Assembly: GCF_000384075.1 (NCBI RefSeq)
Contig: NZ_KB913025.1
Span: 4,410,187-4,474,186 of the forward strand
Length of the DNA: 64,000 bases
Direction: 5' to 3'
From: Methylovulum miyakonense HT12
GTDB lineage: Bacteria > Pseudomonadota > Gammaproteobacteria > Methylococcales > Methylomonadaceae
In this document: positions 38,077-47,695 of the stretch, piece after piece
How the letters are laid out: each line of letters opens with the position of its first letter
Numbering within the stretch: position 1 is the stretch's first letter
Made by a program: the position numbers and the translations under genes
The notes under the pieces: generated by a model
Seen by the model: the letters and a program-made list of their open reading frames with translations, nothing else
What the model was told of the DNA's origin: nothing
The model's database searches: none

Positions 38077-39309
38077 TCAATAAGATATGGTATTGATACG
38101 GCTGATAATTTCACTGGATGCCAATTCAAGCCCCTGTTTGTAACATCGGCTGGCTTCAGCCTGGTCGCCTTCCGCAAACAATAAATCACCTAACAGTTGA
38201 TAGGCCAGCACGGTAGGTTCAACAGCGATGCTTTGTGCCAAATATTCACGGGCTTTTTCATTACCCGCAGACTTTGCGCTCAATTTCCCTAAGATAGTCA
38301 GCAACACCGGGTCATTTTCATGTAATGACAACCATCGTTCAGCCATTGCCAGCTGTTTTGAAACATCATTGGATGGGACGCTGCCGAACAGCACCAACAA
38401 GGTGTTGTCCCAATCGATTGACAACGCCAACGCCAGCTCGTCCTCAATATCGGCGCCTGCCCCGGCGTTGATCATAGCCGCAAAGTAGATTGCTGAAATT
38501 CCCGGTATTTTTCTAATATAATTGGGGACTTCCGCCCACCGTTTTTGAATCGCGCCAACATCGCCAGTTTCAGCCGATTGCTTTAACAATTTGCTGAACG
38601 CCTCCGTTTCCAACAACTTAATTTCGGTTTCCATCAACACCTTGTGCGTATGTAGGGAAGGCAATAATTTGCGCATACTTTCCCAATCGCCCATCGTCTG
38701 ATAAGTCTGATGCAACAATTTCAAGACACTGGCATGCCCTGGCTCAATTGAATGCAATTTGGTCAACGTTTCCAAGGCTTGGTCAAACTCATTGCCGGAC
38801 AAGTGCAATTCCGCTTGGGTCAAACCGATGGCGATGGAAGAATCCGGAGCCTGATCATTGGCTTTCTTGAGATATTCATCGCGTTTGTCAAAAGCCCCAC
38901 GGGACTGTGCGGCTTTAGCGGCGGTCAAATAATGGAGCAACGGCGCACCGCTATGTGATGCATGTTTAATCAGGATGTTTTCCGCTTTTTCCCAATTGCC
39001 TTCCGCTGAATCAACCAAACCAGTGATCAATGCCTCTTGGGAACGGTTAAATTTTACCGCCCTAGACCTATGCTTAAGTCGGCCAGGCAGCCTGATCAAG
39101 TAACCTAAACTTCTGAACACAAAGTACAAGACAAAAAAACCCATAATCTGGGTGACAGCGAAAACCGACAGGGTTGTTTCCAAAGACCAATGCCCGATGC
39201 CCATGAGCACATAGCCTGGCGTGTCAAACCCTTGTAACCAGTTGTTGGCAAAAAATGCAGCGGCAACGGCAGCAATAAGAGCAACTAGAAAATAAAGTAT
39301 TTTTTTCAT
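38077..39309 (-). CDS. hemY: HemY-family membrane TPR protein
   Basis: 410 residues. Two transmembrane segments at the start (FLVALIAAVAAAFFANNWL; TTLSVFAVTQIMGFFVLYFV) precede the HemY_N domain and TPR-like helices to the end. HemY in gammaproteobacteria is an inner-membrane protein of the tetrapyrrole operon, of unclear biochemical role; it is not the Bacillus protoporphyrinogen oxidase of the same name. It is the last gene of hemC-hemD-hemX-hemY, 13 bases after hemX. Confidence 0.9.
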   Translation of the reverse strand: MKKILYFLVALIAAVAAAFFANNWLQGFDTPGYVLMGIGHWSLETTLSVFAVTQIMGFFVLYFVFRSLGYLIRLPGRLKHRSRAVKFNRSQEALITGLVDSAEGNWEKAENILIKHASHSGAPLLHYLTAAKAAQSRGAFDKRDEYLKKANDQAPDSSIAIGLTQAELHLSGNEFDQALETLTKLHSIEPGHASVLKLLHQTYQTMGDWESMRKLLPSLHTHKVLMETEIKLLETEAFSKLLKQSAETGDVGAIQKRWAEVPNYIRKIPGISAIYFAAMINAGAGADIEDELALALSIDWDNTLLVLFGSVPSNDVSKQLAMAERWLSLHENDPVLLTILGKLSAKSAGNEKAREYLAQSIAVEPTVLAYQLLGDLLFAEGDQAEASRCYKQGLELASSEIISRINTISY

Positions 39310-39322
39310 TTGGATGCTCTAG

Positions 39323-40570
39323 TTATTGTGCTTCCGGCAGGGTTTTACCACCGGGACGCCCTATGGTTTTTACTGGCGGTGTTTGGGCGGGGGCTTCCAT
39401 GGTGGGCAGCGGAGGTGTTTGAGCGGGTGGGGCTAACGGGGCCACCACAGGTTCTTCTGCCTTCATGCCTTTATCGGCTTCCAACCTTAGTTTCGCAATA
39501 TCCCTCAACATTTTAAATGACTGGCTGATATCCGGGAATTGGCTACGGATTTTAATGGACATCAACCGTTCCAATTCACTTAGCAAAGCCCTGCTTTCCT
39601 CATTTTTGGTGAAATGTTGTTCAAGCCAATTTTTCGCGTCAAGCAAGCTAGCCTGATAAATTGCCTCATTGTGTTCAACCAAAGCAATTTTGATCATTTC
39701 CAACTTGACCCGCAGTTGTTCATGGATAAACTGTGCCTGTTCGGGGGTCAAGATTTCTTTGACGGGCTGGTCACTATGACGGATGGTGACAATCCCCTCC
39801 AAGTGGTCTATCACCGATTGCAACATATCATGCCCCGCCTCGCTGCTATCGGCGTGGTCATGGATCTCCGTGGAGGGCACCAGGGACTTTCCGGAATATG
39901 GCAACAGTAAACTTAATTTGTCAGCCGAGCTTTCCAAGCCTTGTATTGACGCGTAAATACCAACAATATCAGGTACGTCCAGGCTGCGGATCAGCGCAAT
40001 ATCTTTGGCAATTTGCTCACGCACTTTGATGACACCAACATCACCGCTTTCCCTCAAACGTTGGTCTGCGGCTTCCAAGGCCTCGCGCGTAGTGTTGACA
40101 TCGCCGATCAAATGCAGCCTTTCATTGGCGACGCTCAGCAAGTATTCGGCATCGGCGATCAGCCAGTCGCCCCGGGTCTTGCCCAGTTGGCGTTGAATGC
40201 GCTGTATGGCCTCATCCAGTTCCTTGCGTGTGTTATCGAGCTTTTCGTTATGTAATAGGGAGAAATCGGCCAAGGTCTTGGAAAAACGCTCGTCCTTGCT
40301 GCTAATGTCAGTTTCCAGGGCGGCCAATTGGTTTTGGATCGCTGTCAGTTGGTTTTGGTAATCAGCGATTTGTTTTGACATTTGCCCTTTTACTTCACCG
40401 CCCAACCCTTCCTGGCGGTCACGCAATTGCATAAATAAGTAAAAACCTGCACCCGCAACACTGGCGATAATCAGTAAAATAATGATACTAAACCAAAATC
40501 CGTTTCGTGACCGGTGGGCTTTGATGGTTTCGCCCACTTCTTGTTTTTGTTGTTCACCCAATTCTGCCAC
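39323..40570 (-). CDS. hemX: HemX-family membrane protein
   Basis: 415 residues. A short cytoplasmic head, one transmembrane segment (FSIIILLIIASVAGAGFYLF, about 28-47) and a coiled-coil rich region (about 60-135) lead into the HemX domain (GDWLIADAEYLLSVANERLHL). The C-terminal tail is a Pro/Ala-rich linker. It is annotated in databases as uroporphyrinogen-III methyltransferase-like but has no SAM methylase fold; a scaffold role is more likely. Two bases separate it from hemD. Confidence 0.9.
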   Translation of the reverse strand: MAELGEQQKQEVGETIKAHRSRNGFWFSIIILLIIASVAGAGFYLFMQLRDRQEGLGGEVKGQMSKQIADYQNQLTAIQNQLAALETDISSKDERFSKTLADFSLLHNEKLDNTRKELDEAIQRIQRQLGKTRGDWLIADAEYLLSVANERLHLIGDVNTTREALEAADQRLRESGDVGVIKVREQIAKDIALIRSLDVPDIVGIYASIQGLESSADKLSLLLPYSGKSLVPSTEIHDHADSSEAGHDMLQSVIDHLEGIVTIRHSDQPVKEILTPEQAQFIHEQLRVKLEMIKIALVEHNEAIYQASLLDAKNWLEQHFTKNEESRALLSELERLMSIKIRSQFPDISQSFKMLRDIAKLRLEADKGMKAEEPVVAPLAPPAQTPPLPTMEAPAQTPPVKTIGRPGGKTLPEAQ

Positions 40571-40571
40571 G

Positions 40572-41342
40572 TTATTTCCCCGTTAAACACATAGTTACTG
40601 CTTCATGAATTGCCGTGTCGGCAGGCTGCGCCGCCACCACAATTTGCTTAAATCCTAAATGGCCTGCTATCTGCGCAATTCTGCCGCTCACCACGACAAT
40701 AGGTATTGCCAACAATAAGCCGTGATATTGCGGGGCAACCATCATCAACAGGTTCTGCAAGGCGTCACCGCTCGTGACAGTGATGGCATCCAATTGATGT
40801 TGCGTTATTAGCCCTAGCACTTCAGCATTATCGGCGACGGGGATCACTCTCCTATAAACATCCAGATAATCGACTTCTGCGCCCCTACCCCGTAATACCG
40901 TTGCCAGTTCTTCCCGCCCACCTTCCCCGCGCACAATCAAGAAATGCTGGCCACCCACGCTCTGTAACATCGAAGATGCGAGCAAGGCTTCACTGTTATA
41001 GCCTTGCCCAGGCACCAGATCAACGGCCAAACCAGCGGTAGCCAACGCCTGGGCTGTAGCCAGGCCAACAGCGGCAAAACGTACTGAATTTAATCGCGGT
41101 ATTTTGCCACCATTCGCCTTGAGCGCAAAATTTACCGCATTGACGCTGATAAAAATTAACCAATCAAATTTCCCTAAATTGGCCAAGATATTTTGCACTT
41201 GCCCTGGTTCAGGGACTGCCACGATCTCCAGGGTAGGGAATCGGACGGCATTTCCCCCCTGGCCTTCAATCAGTCGGCATAAGCTTTCGGCCTGATGGGC
41301 AGGCCGCGTGACTAAGATGTTCGCGCCATTTAAACCAGTCAT
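40572..41342 (-). CDS. hemD: Uroporphyrinogen-III synthase
   Basis: 256 residues, usual size. HemD cyclises hydroxymethylbilane with inversion of ring D. The family is poorly conserved; recognisable parts are [41 protein letters not shown]-like [16 protein letters not shown] and [13 protein letters not shown]. It overlaps hemC by 4 bp, which together with the enzyme order makes the call secure. Confidence 0.92.
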   Translation of the reverse strand: MTGLNGANILVTRPAHQAESLCRLIEGQGGNAVRFPTLEIVAVPEPGQVQNILANLGKFDWLIFISVNAVNFALKANGGKIPRLNSVRFAAVGLATAQALATAGLAVDLVPGQGYNSEALLASSMLQSVGGQHFLIVRGEGGREELATVLRGRGAEVDYLDVYRRVIPVADNAEVLGLITQHQLDAITVTSGDALQNLLMMVAPQYHGLLLAIPIVVVSGRIAQIAGHLGFKQIVVAAQPADTAIHEAVTMCLTGK

Positions 41343-42268
41343 TGGGCAAACAATGCTTGCAGGATTTTATCCGCCCCCTGGCTTAACAAATCTTCTGCTA
41401 TGGATCGCCCCAGCTCTTCGGCTTGGGCCAATGGTGCGCTGCCTTCACTGCGGAACACCACGCCACCATCAGGGGCGCCCACTAAACCACGCATAAATAA
41501 CTGTCCGCCTTGCCTAACGGCAAATCCCGCGATGGGCACCTGGCAACCACCCTGTAACCGTGCATTCATGGCCCTTTCCGCACTGACACACAGACCAGTG
41601 TCAACATCATGCAAGGCCGCCAACATGGCATTAATTTTTGCATCATCAGCCCGACATTCTATACCGATGGCCCCTTGCCCAATTGCCGGCAAGCTGATGG
41701 CGACAGCCAAGGGCTGGCTAATCCGCCCTGCCAGACCTAATCGTTTTAAGCCAGCAGACGCAAGGACAATCGCGTCATAATCCCCGGCATCGAGCTTGGC
41801 CAGACGCGTGTTGACATTTCCCCTAAGCGGGATAATCTCGGCATCAGGAAAGCGTTCTTTAATTTGGCATTGCCTGCGTAGGCTTGAAGTGCCAATGCGG
41901 GCGTCCGCGGGCAATTCATCTATGGACCGGTAAACATTGGACACCAGGGCATCCGTTGGATCTTCACGCAATAAAATCGCCGCCAAATGCAGGCCTTCAG
42001 GAAACTCAACCGGGACATCTTTCATGGAATGCACGGCAATATCCGCACTCCCTTCCAACATCCCCTGCTCCAATTCTTTTACAAATAGCCCTTTACCGCC
42101 AACTTTGGCTAATGGCGCATCGAGTATTTTGTCGCCTCGTGTCACCATTTTCACAAGCTCGGTGCTTATTTCAGGAAAAAGCTGTTCAAGACGCCTGGCA
42201 ACATGTTCTGCTTGCCATACAGCTAAGGGGCTTTGCCGGGTGGCAATGCGGATAATTTTTTTAGCCAA
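41339..42268 (-). CDS. hemC: Hydroxymethylbilane synthase (porphobilinogen deaminase)
   Basis: 309 residues. It polymerises four porphobilinogens on a dipyrromethane cofactor. Motifs: [18 protein letters not shown] at the N-terminus, [47 protein letters not shown] and the cofactor Cys in [13 protein letters not shown]. First gene of the hem operon; the promoter should lie in the 425 bases upstream. Confidence 0.96.
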   Translation of the reverse strand: MAKKIIRIATRQSPLAVWQAEHVARRLEQLFPEISTELVKMVTRGDKILDAPLAKVGGKGLFVKELEQGMLEGSADIAVHSMKDVPVEFPEGLHLAAILLREDPTDALVSNVYRSIDELPADARIGTSSLRRQCQIKERFPDAEIIPLRGNVNTRLAKLDAGDYDAIVLASAGLKRLGLAGRISQPLAVAISLPAIGQGAIGIECRADDAKINAMLAALHDVDTGLCVSAERAMNARLQGGCQVPIAGFAVRQGGQLFMRGLVGAPDGGVVFRSEGSAPLAQAEELGRSIAEDLLSQGADKILQALFAQ

Positions 42269-42693
42269 GGGGAAACACCTGCATTTTTTCGAAATAAATG
42301 CCGCTATTGTAACCTGCTTGTAGTGAACACTTAAATGCTATTGGAACTATTATCTAACTATCCACAGCTTGAACGGGGAAACTTAAGCGTTTACGGCTAC
42401 AAACAGGGTTTCTGCGCCAGCGCCATTAAACGCTAAAGGCCACTGTGATTGGGGGGAATTGGAAACTTAGCGCTTAGGTCTACAGCGGGATTGGAGACTG
42501 GATGGCTTCAATACGGGATGCCTGATTTGGCACAGTAGTTTTTAACTGGCGGCAGAACCTGGAAACAGGCTGTTAGGCCCCACCGCCTTTATGTGAATAT
42601 CAAAAGATACCGCCCGCTTGAAGCCTTTTCCGTCCACGGGACATTATAAAGAAATAACCAACGAAGCTTGGCAGCCCCTATAAAAAACCTTTT
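42269..42693. other. Intergenic region between panD and hemC
   Basis: No open frame, hairpin with U-tract or repeat stands out in these 425 bases. Both flanking genes run leftwards, so the hemC promoter is expected near the left part. AAAAAACCTTTTTT near 42685 is a short palindrome just past panD. A small RNA cannot be excluded. Confidence 0.4.
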
Positions 42694-43074
42694 TTAATCA
42701 AGCTGCACCGGAATCTCTGAAGCAGAACGCAAAACCTCGTTCTTTTCATTAAAATAAACCAACACGGGCTTATGTTGATCGGCAGCTTCTTTAGTTAGGC
42801 TGGCATAAGCGCAAACAATGATCAAATCACCTGGACAAGCAAGGCGGGCGGCAGCCCCGTTAACAGAAAATACGCCTGAATTTTCTTTGGCACGTATCGC
42901 ATAAGTGGTGAAACGCGCCCCATTATTGATATTGTAAATCTGGATCTGTTCGTATTCTCTGATGCCTGACAGGTCAAGGATATTACCGTCAATCGCACAC
43001 GACCCCTCATAACCCAGCTCCGAACGGGTGACCGTGGCTCTATGTAACTTCGCCTTAAGCATCGTAATTTGCAT
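42694..43074 (-). CDS. panD: Aspartate 1-decarboxylase
   Basis: 126 residues, full size. The proenzyme self-cleaves between Gly24 and Ser25 (LGYEGSCAID) to make the pyruvoyl cofactor, then converts aspartate to beta-alanine for pantothenate. Other motifs: MLKAKLHRATVT, YAIRAKENSGVFSVNGAAAR, VCAYASLTKEAA. It lies 60 bases after panC on the same strand and completes the panB-panC-panD set. Confidence 0.96.
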   Translation of the reverse strand: MQITMLKAKLHRATVTRSELGYEGSCAIDGNILDLSGIREYEQIQIYNINNGARFTTYAIRAKENSGVFSVNGAAARLACPGDLIIVCAYASLTKEAADQHKPVLVYFNEKNEVLRSASEIPVQLD

Positions 43075-43134
43075 AATAAAACACTATAAAATACGTAAAA
43101 AAACGGGGGATTATCCCTTAATTTGGATACTGCT

Positions 43135-44001
43135 TCAACTTTTGGGGGCTTTCGCGGCTGATAATGAAAAGCTCACGTTGTCAATCAGGCGTGTCTTACC
43201 GAGCTTTGCTGCCGCTAAAATGACCAATTCGCTATCGTCTGGTGTTGCGGCCTGTAAATCCTGGCTGCGGCAAATACTAAAATAATCGGGTTGGAATCCG
43301 GCTTGCTGAAGATACTGCAACGCCTGCCGTTCGATTTCCGAATAGGTTTGGCCACCCAGCAAAATGGCCTCCTGTGCCGTGCATAGGGATTTGTATAAGG
43401 AGGCGGCGATGTTCCTTTCCTCAGCGCTTAGATAATGGTTCCTGGAACTCATCGCCAAACCACTGGCTTCACGTACCGTCGCCACACTCAGGATATCGAC
43501 AGGAATATTCAAATCCCTGACCATTGCACGGATCACCGCCAATTGCTGAAAGTCCTTTTCGCCAAACACGGCAATATCCGGCTGCACTATATTGAACAAC
43601 TTACAGACCACTGTCGCCACGCCTGCAAAATGCCCTGGCCTAGAGGCGCCGCAATAACGCCCGGAAACCCCCGTCACCGAAATGACAGTCTGGGCATCAG
43701 GCCGGTACACCTCTGTAACAGCCGGCAAAAACAACAAATCCGTGGCGGCTTCATGAAGTTTTTGCCGGTCTTCCTGCTCGGTACGCGGATAGCTTTCGAA
43801 ATCCTCACCCACACCAAACTGGGTCGGGTTGACGAAAATACTGACGACCACACGGTTCGCCCGGGTTTTCGCAGCCTGCACCAATTGTAAATGGCCACGA
43901 TGTAAATTCCCCATGGTCGGCACAAAAGCGATAATTTCCCCCGCTTGCCGCCAAATTTTCAGGGTGGCCTGCAACGCGGACACGGTTTTAACTATCTGCA
44001 T
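43135..44001 (-). CDS. panC: Pantothenate synthetase
   Basis: 288 residues from the ATG at 44001 (MQIVKTVSALQATL); the open frame upstream overlaps panB and is not real. PanC joins pantoate and beta-alanine with ATP. FVPTMGNLHRGHLQLV (HIGH-like motif), IFVNPTQFG, GEKDFQQLAVI and AMSSRNHYLS are all present. Its start is 4 bases after the panB stop. Confidence 0.95.
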   Translation of the reverse strand: MQIVKTVSALQATLKIWRQAGEIIAFVPTMGNLHRGHLQLVQAAKTRANRVVVSIFVNPTQFGVGEDFESYPRTEQEDRQKLHEAATDLLFLPAVTEVYRPDAQTVISVTGVSGRYCGASRPGHFAGVATVVCKLFNIVQPDIAVFGEKDFQQLAVIRAMVRDLNIPVDILSVATVREASGLAMSSRNHYLSAEERNIAASLYKSLCTAQEAILLGGQTYSEIERQALQYLQQAGFQPDYFSICRSQDLQAATPDDSELVILAAAKLGKTRLIDNVSFSLSAAKAPKS

Positions 44002-44005
44002 ATAT

Positions 44006-44806
44006 TTAGAAACTGTGTTCGGCGGTAGGAAACAGGCTTTGTTTGACCGCCAGATGGTATGCCCGGATAGCGGCTTCGACACTATCCGCACCTTGCATAA
44101 AATCTTTGGCAAAGCGGGGCCGTTTGCCAATGCCAATATTCAACATATCTTGCAAAACCAGCACTTGGCCATCGCAACCAAGCCCGGCGCCAATACCGAT
44201 AACCGGGATTTGCAGTTGCCCGCTGATGGCGGTGGCCAACGGTGCGGGGACGCACTCTAACACTAAAAGTGCCACCCCTGCCTGTTGTAAGCCAAGCGCC
44301 TCTTCCATCATTTTATCAGCGGCAGCGGGCTCCTTGCCTTGCACCGAATAAGCGCCCAATTGGTTAATGGATTGGGGTAACAAGCCTAAATGACCGCAGA
44401 CCGGAACCCCTTGCCCGACTAGGAAACTGACAATTTCAAACCTTGCGCCTTCCAGCTTTACCATTTGCGCGCCACCTTGTTGCATCAGTTTGGCGGCATT
44501 TTCAGTAGCCAAGGCCGTGGTGGCATAAGCCATAAACGGCAGGTCGGCAACCACAAAAGCCCGCTGCCTGGCATGGCTGACGCAACGCGTGTGGTAGACC
44601 ATATCAGCGATGGTCACGGGCAAGGTCGAGCCATGCCCTTGGATTGTCATCCCCAAAGAATCCCCAACCAACATCATATCGATACCGGCTTTATCAATTA
44701 ATGCGCTAAAACTGGCATCGTAAGCAGTGAGGCAAGTGATTTTCTCCCCGCGTTGTTTCATCGCTGTCAAGTCATTGATGGATAGCGGCTTTTCTATATG
44801 TGTCAT
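44006..44806 (-). CDS. panB: 3-methyl-2-oxobutanoate hydroxymethyltransferase
   Basis: 266 residues. PanB transfers a hydroxymethyl group from 5,10-methylene-THF to ketoisovalerate, the first committed pantothenate step. Motifs: KITCLTAYDASFSALIDKAG, MLVGDSLGMTIQGH, VCGHLGLLPQSINQLG and the C-terminal IGIGAGLGCDGQVLVLQD. It follows folK by one base, linking folate and pantothenate synthesis as in E. coli. Confidence 0.96.
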   Translation of the reverse strand: MTHIEKPLSINDLTAMKQRGEKITCLTAYDASFSALIDKAGIDMMLVGDSLGMTIQGHGSTLPVTIADMVYHTRCVSHARQRAFVVADLPFMAYATTALATENAAKLMQQGGAQMVKLEGARFEIVSFLVGQGVPVCGHLGLLPQSINQLGAYSVQGKEPAAADKMMEEALGLQQAGVALLVLECVPAPLATAISGQLQIPVIGIGAGLGCDGQVLVLQDMLNIGIGKRPRFAKDFMQGADSVEAAIRAYHLAVKQSLFPTAEHSF

Positions 44807-44807
44807 G

Positions 44808-45311
44808 TTAATCTAACCGTTGTAGCCCGACTAAAGGGCATTTTGCCAATAAATCAGCGATATTGCCCTTACCTGGAATGGTCAAATGCGGCGCAATTTC
44901 AGATAATGGGTGTAATACAAATGACCGCTCGGCGATACCGCTGTGCGGCACAATCAAATCTGGCAAATCAATTATTTGTTCACCATAAAGCAGTATATCC
45001 ACATCCAAGGTCCGTGCGCCCCAGCGTTGGCCTTTGCGCTCACGGCCATGCGCCTTTTCAATTTTTTGGAGGCTCTTCAACAAATCTTGCGGCGATAAGC
45101 CAGTCTCCACGGCCATCACCGCGTTGATATAATCAGGCTGGTCTTGCGGCCCCATCGGTAAGCTCCGATATAAACTGGAGCAGGCGATCTCCTTAACGCC
45201 GGCGATTAAAGCGATAGCGCGGCGTGCCGATTTAATCTGTTCAACCGGTTCAGCAAGATTACTGCCCAAACCTAAATAAGCAATGGTCGTGTCAGAAGTG
45301 GATGGGATCAT
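44808..45311 (-). CDS. folK: 2-amino-4-hydroxy-6-hydroxymethyldihydropteridine pyrophosphokinase
   Basis: 167 residues from the ATG at 45311; the frame is open further up to 45464 but that part overlaps the pcnB 3' end and lacks family similarity. FolK transfers pyrophosphate from ATP to the pterin in folate synthesis. AYLGLGSNLAEPVEQIKSA, GPQDQPDYINAV, HGRERKGQRWGARTLDVDIL and PHSGIAERSFVLHPL are diagnostic. Confidence 0.94.
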   Translation of the reverse strand: MIPSTSDTTIAYLGLGSNLAEPVEQIKSARRAIALIAGVKEIACSSLYRSLPMGPQDQPDYINAVMAVETGLSPQDLLKSLQKIEKAHGRERKGQRWGARTLDVDILLYGEQIIDLPDLIVPHSGIAERSFVLHPLSEIAPHLTIPGKGNIADLLAKCPLVGLQRLD

Positions 45312-45390
45312 GGTTCGTAAAATTAGGGTGTACGGCGGCCCGCCAAATCTAAGCTTATTCCAATGCAAAGATTCAAAGGCAAGGCCTAAG

Positions 45391-46809
45391 TTAGCTTTGG
45401 ACTTCGGTACTGGTGGAGGCGGAGCCCTTCTTGCGGTAAGTCCGTTTGCGGCCCGGTTTGCCATTCTGGCCTTTTCGGGAAGGCTGGGTCATTTTTCTTT
45501 GCTCGGCCTCACTGGCATTTTGATAAATATGCCACCACTGGGCCAATTCAGGGTCTGCGCCGCCAGTCTCCGCACGTAACAAGAGGAAATCATAGCCCGC
45601 CCGGAAACGCGGATGCAACATCAGACGGCTAGGTTTGGAACCGTGCCGGATATTGAATTTTGGCTGTAGGCTCCAAACTTCGCGGATGGCCAAGCTAATA
45701 TGCCGGGGCAACGCCGTGCACCTAACCTGCCTAGCAATGATTTCATTGGCCGCATCCTGATAGGCCAAATATTCGACCTGCCCTTCATTCATTTTTTGCA
45801 CAGCCAGCAACCTTACAGGCTCCCACAAAAACGCAGCATAAAGGAAATAAGCGGTCACCGACTTGCCATCGGCAATCCGGTTATCGGAATTCTGTAGAGC
45901 CTTAATCAACAGCAATCGTGGGAATCCGTTTTCCTCACCGGCAAGGCTTTGCTCGGTATCGGGGAACAATATCTGAAACAGGCCATAATGCCTTAACATT
46001 TCAAATACTTGTAAAGCATACCCGTACAGGAAGAGTTTTAAGACCTCATCATAAAGCCGGGCGGCGGGGATGCTGGCCAATAACTCTGCCGCCCCGTGCA
46101 TGGCCTTTTCGCAATCGGGATGGAGCTTAAAACCCAGCTTTACGGCAAAGCGCACAGCCCTCAACATCCTTACCGGATCTTCACGGAACCGGGTGTCAGG
46201 ATCGCCGATAAGCCTGAGCATAGCATTTTTATGGTCTTCCATGCCCTGCACATAATCAACCACTGAAAAATCCTTGATGTTGTAATACAAGGCATTAACA
46301 GTAAAATCCCGGCGCCAGACATCTTCTTCAATTGTGCCGTAAACATTATCGCGTAATAAACGGCCTTCGTTATTAAGCACCTGCTTATCATTCTGGGCTT
46401 CACCAGCACCGCGAAAAGTCGCGACTTCTATGACTTCCCGGCCGAAATGCACATGTGCCAGACGGAACCGCCGGCCAATTATCCGGCAATTGCGGAAAAC
46501 CTTACGGACTTGTTCAGGATCGGCATTGGTCACCACATCAAAATCTTTAGGCTCGCGCCCCAACAACAAATCCCGGACACACCCGCCCACCAGATAGGCT
46601 TCAAAACCCTCTTTTTGGAGCCGATACAGAACTTTTAAGGCATTTTCACTGATTTGGGCGCGTGAGATATTATGCTCTGAGCGTGCATAAACCCGGGATT
46701 GGCCAATCGTGGCTGGTAAAACTTGACTTCTCGCCGACTGAATAATTTTTTTGAACAGATTTAAAATGAGTGTTACACCAATGTTAATTTTTCTAGTTAT
46801 ATTAATCAT
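45391..46809 (-). CDS. pcnB: Poly(A) polymerase I
   Basis: 472 residues. PcnB adds 3' poly(A) tails that promote RNA decay. The nucleotidyltransferase head has LVGGCVRDLLLGREPKDFDV with its catalytic DxD, then VATFRGAGE, RDFTVNALYYN, RLIGDPDTRFREDPVRMLRA and the RNA-binding domain. The C-terminus is a strongly basic tail (RKGQNGKPGRKRTYRKKG), typical for this enzyme. The first 35 or so residues are not conserved, so translation may begin at a later codon. It heads the pcnB-folK-panB-panC-panD run. Confidence 0.93.
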   Translation of the reverse strand: MINITRKINIGVTLILNLFKKIIQSARSQVLPATIGQSRVYARSEHNISRAQISENALKVLYRLQKEGFEAYLVGGCVRDLLLGREPKDFDVVTNADPEQVRKVFRNCRIIGRRFRLAHVHFGREVIEVATFRGAGEAQNDKQVLNNEGRLLRDNVYGTIEEDVWRRDFTVNALYYNIKDFSVVDYVQGMEDHKNAMLRLIGDPDTRFREDPVRMLRAVRFAVKLGFKLHPDCEKAMHGAAELLASIPAARLYDEVLKLFLYGYALQVFEMLRHYGLFQILFPDTEQSLAGEENGFPRLLLIKALQNSDNRIADGKSVTAYFLYAAFLWEPVRLLAVQKMNEGQVEYLAYQDAANEIIARQVRCTALPRHISLAIREVWSLQPKFNIRHGSKPSRLMLHPRFRAGYDFLLLRAETGGADPELAQWWHIYQNASEAEQRKMTQPSRKGQNGKPGRKRTYRKKGSASTSTEVQS

Positions 46810-46992
46810 ACCATTTGAATGAATTCTAGCCCACTATGGCAAGTTTCTTTTCTTTTACATTCCCCTTTTGATTATAGTAGAATCGTTGCTCTGATTTTTA
46901 CAAGCACATAGTGTGCATTTAACCAGATAAAAGATCAGCTAACCATTTTTTTACACACTTGCACCTATTTTAACGTGCTTGACGGAATTGAC

Positions 46993-47172
46993 ATGTTTAA
47001 GAAAATCATTAATGCCTTTATTGACCACCCTGTCCTGACCAGTATTTTTGCAGCAGATTTCTTCATTCTGCTATTCCACAGGCCGCCATTTCTTTTTTCG
47101 TTGGCGATGCTCGGCGGGTTAATGGCCATGTGCATGTATTTTGGCCAAAAATTAGCTTTATTTAAAGATTAA
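46993..47172 (+). CDS. Small hydrophobic membrane protein
   Basis: 59 residues from the ATG at 46993 (MFKKIINAFIDHP), with GGA seven bases upstream; a GTG at 46975 would add six residues. One or two hydrophobic segments (VLTSIFAADFFILLF; FLFSLAMLGGLMAMCMYF) and a short charged end suggest an inner-membrane protein. I do not recognise a family. Its stop directly precedes the TTG start of the RDD gene, so the two are translated together. Confidence 0.6.
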   Translation: MFKKIINAFIDHPVLTSIFAADFFILLFHRPPFLFSLAMLGGLMAMCMYFGQKLALFKD

Positions 47173-47637
47173 TTGATCCCCAACACACCCATAAAAAAAC
47201 CAAAGTCAGGTTCATGTTTGCAACCTGCCCCTGGTTTTTTTCGTCGATTGGCAGCGGTTTTTTATGACCTTCTCCTGCTGGTTGCGGTTTTTTTTGTGGC
47301 AACCGCGCTGTTACTACCCCTAAATTCAGGTGAAGCCTTCACCCCCCGGCAACCCTTCTACCCTATTTACCTGTTGACGGTCAGTTTTTTGTTCTATGGC
47401 TGGTTTTGGACGCATGGTGGCCAGACACTCGGCCTAAAAGCTTGGAAAATGCGGGTTTTGACACTCGACCAAAAGCCTATAAACTGGACGCAAGCGTTTA
47501 TACGCTATGTTGCCGCTTGGGTGTCCTGGACAATGCTTGGATTGGGTTTTATCTGGATACTGTTCGATAAAAACCGGCGTGGCTGGCATGACCACCTGTC
47601 CAGGACAGCGGTATTTTTTGACGCTCAAAAAAAATAA
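47173..47637 (+). CDS. RDD-family membrane protein
   Basis: 154 residues, starting at TTG right after the TAA of the small membrane protein. GFFRRLAAVFYDLLLL shows the Arg/Asp pattern that names the RDD family; HGGQTLGLKAWKMRV and NRRGWHDHLSRTAVF are the other conserved blocks. Three to four transmembrane helices are visible. RDD proteins are thought to be transporters in some cases (Na+/H+ antiport), but the function here is open. prlC starts 58 bases downstream. Confidence 0.85.
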   Translation: MIPNTPIKKPKSGSCLQPAPGFFRRLAAVFYDLLLLVAVFFVATALLLPLNSGEAFTPRQPFYPIYLLTVSFLFYGWFWTHGGQTLGLKAWKMRVLTLDQKPINWTQAFIRYVAAWVSWTMLGLGFIWILFDKNRRGWHDHLSRTAVFFDAQKK

Positions 47638-47695
47638 TAACAACGATTTCGTTATCTTCACCTTAACGCAACCATGAGCCTACTTTTTTCAAATT

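Noticed and set aside
42269-42693. Small RNA or 6S-like RNA between panD and hemC
   Set aside because: I could not find a convincing long stem or terminator; left as unexplained spacer.
46975-46992. GTG start for the small membrane protein
   Set aside because: The ATG at 46993 has the better-placed GGA, and the six extra residues are not hydrophobic or conserved in any way I can see.
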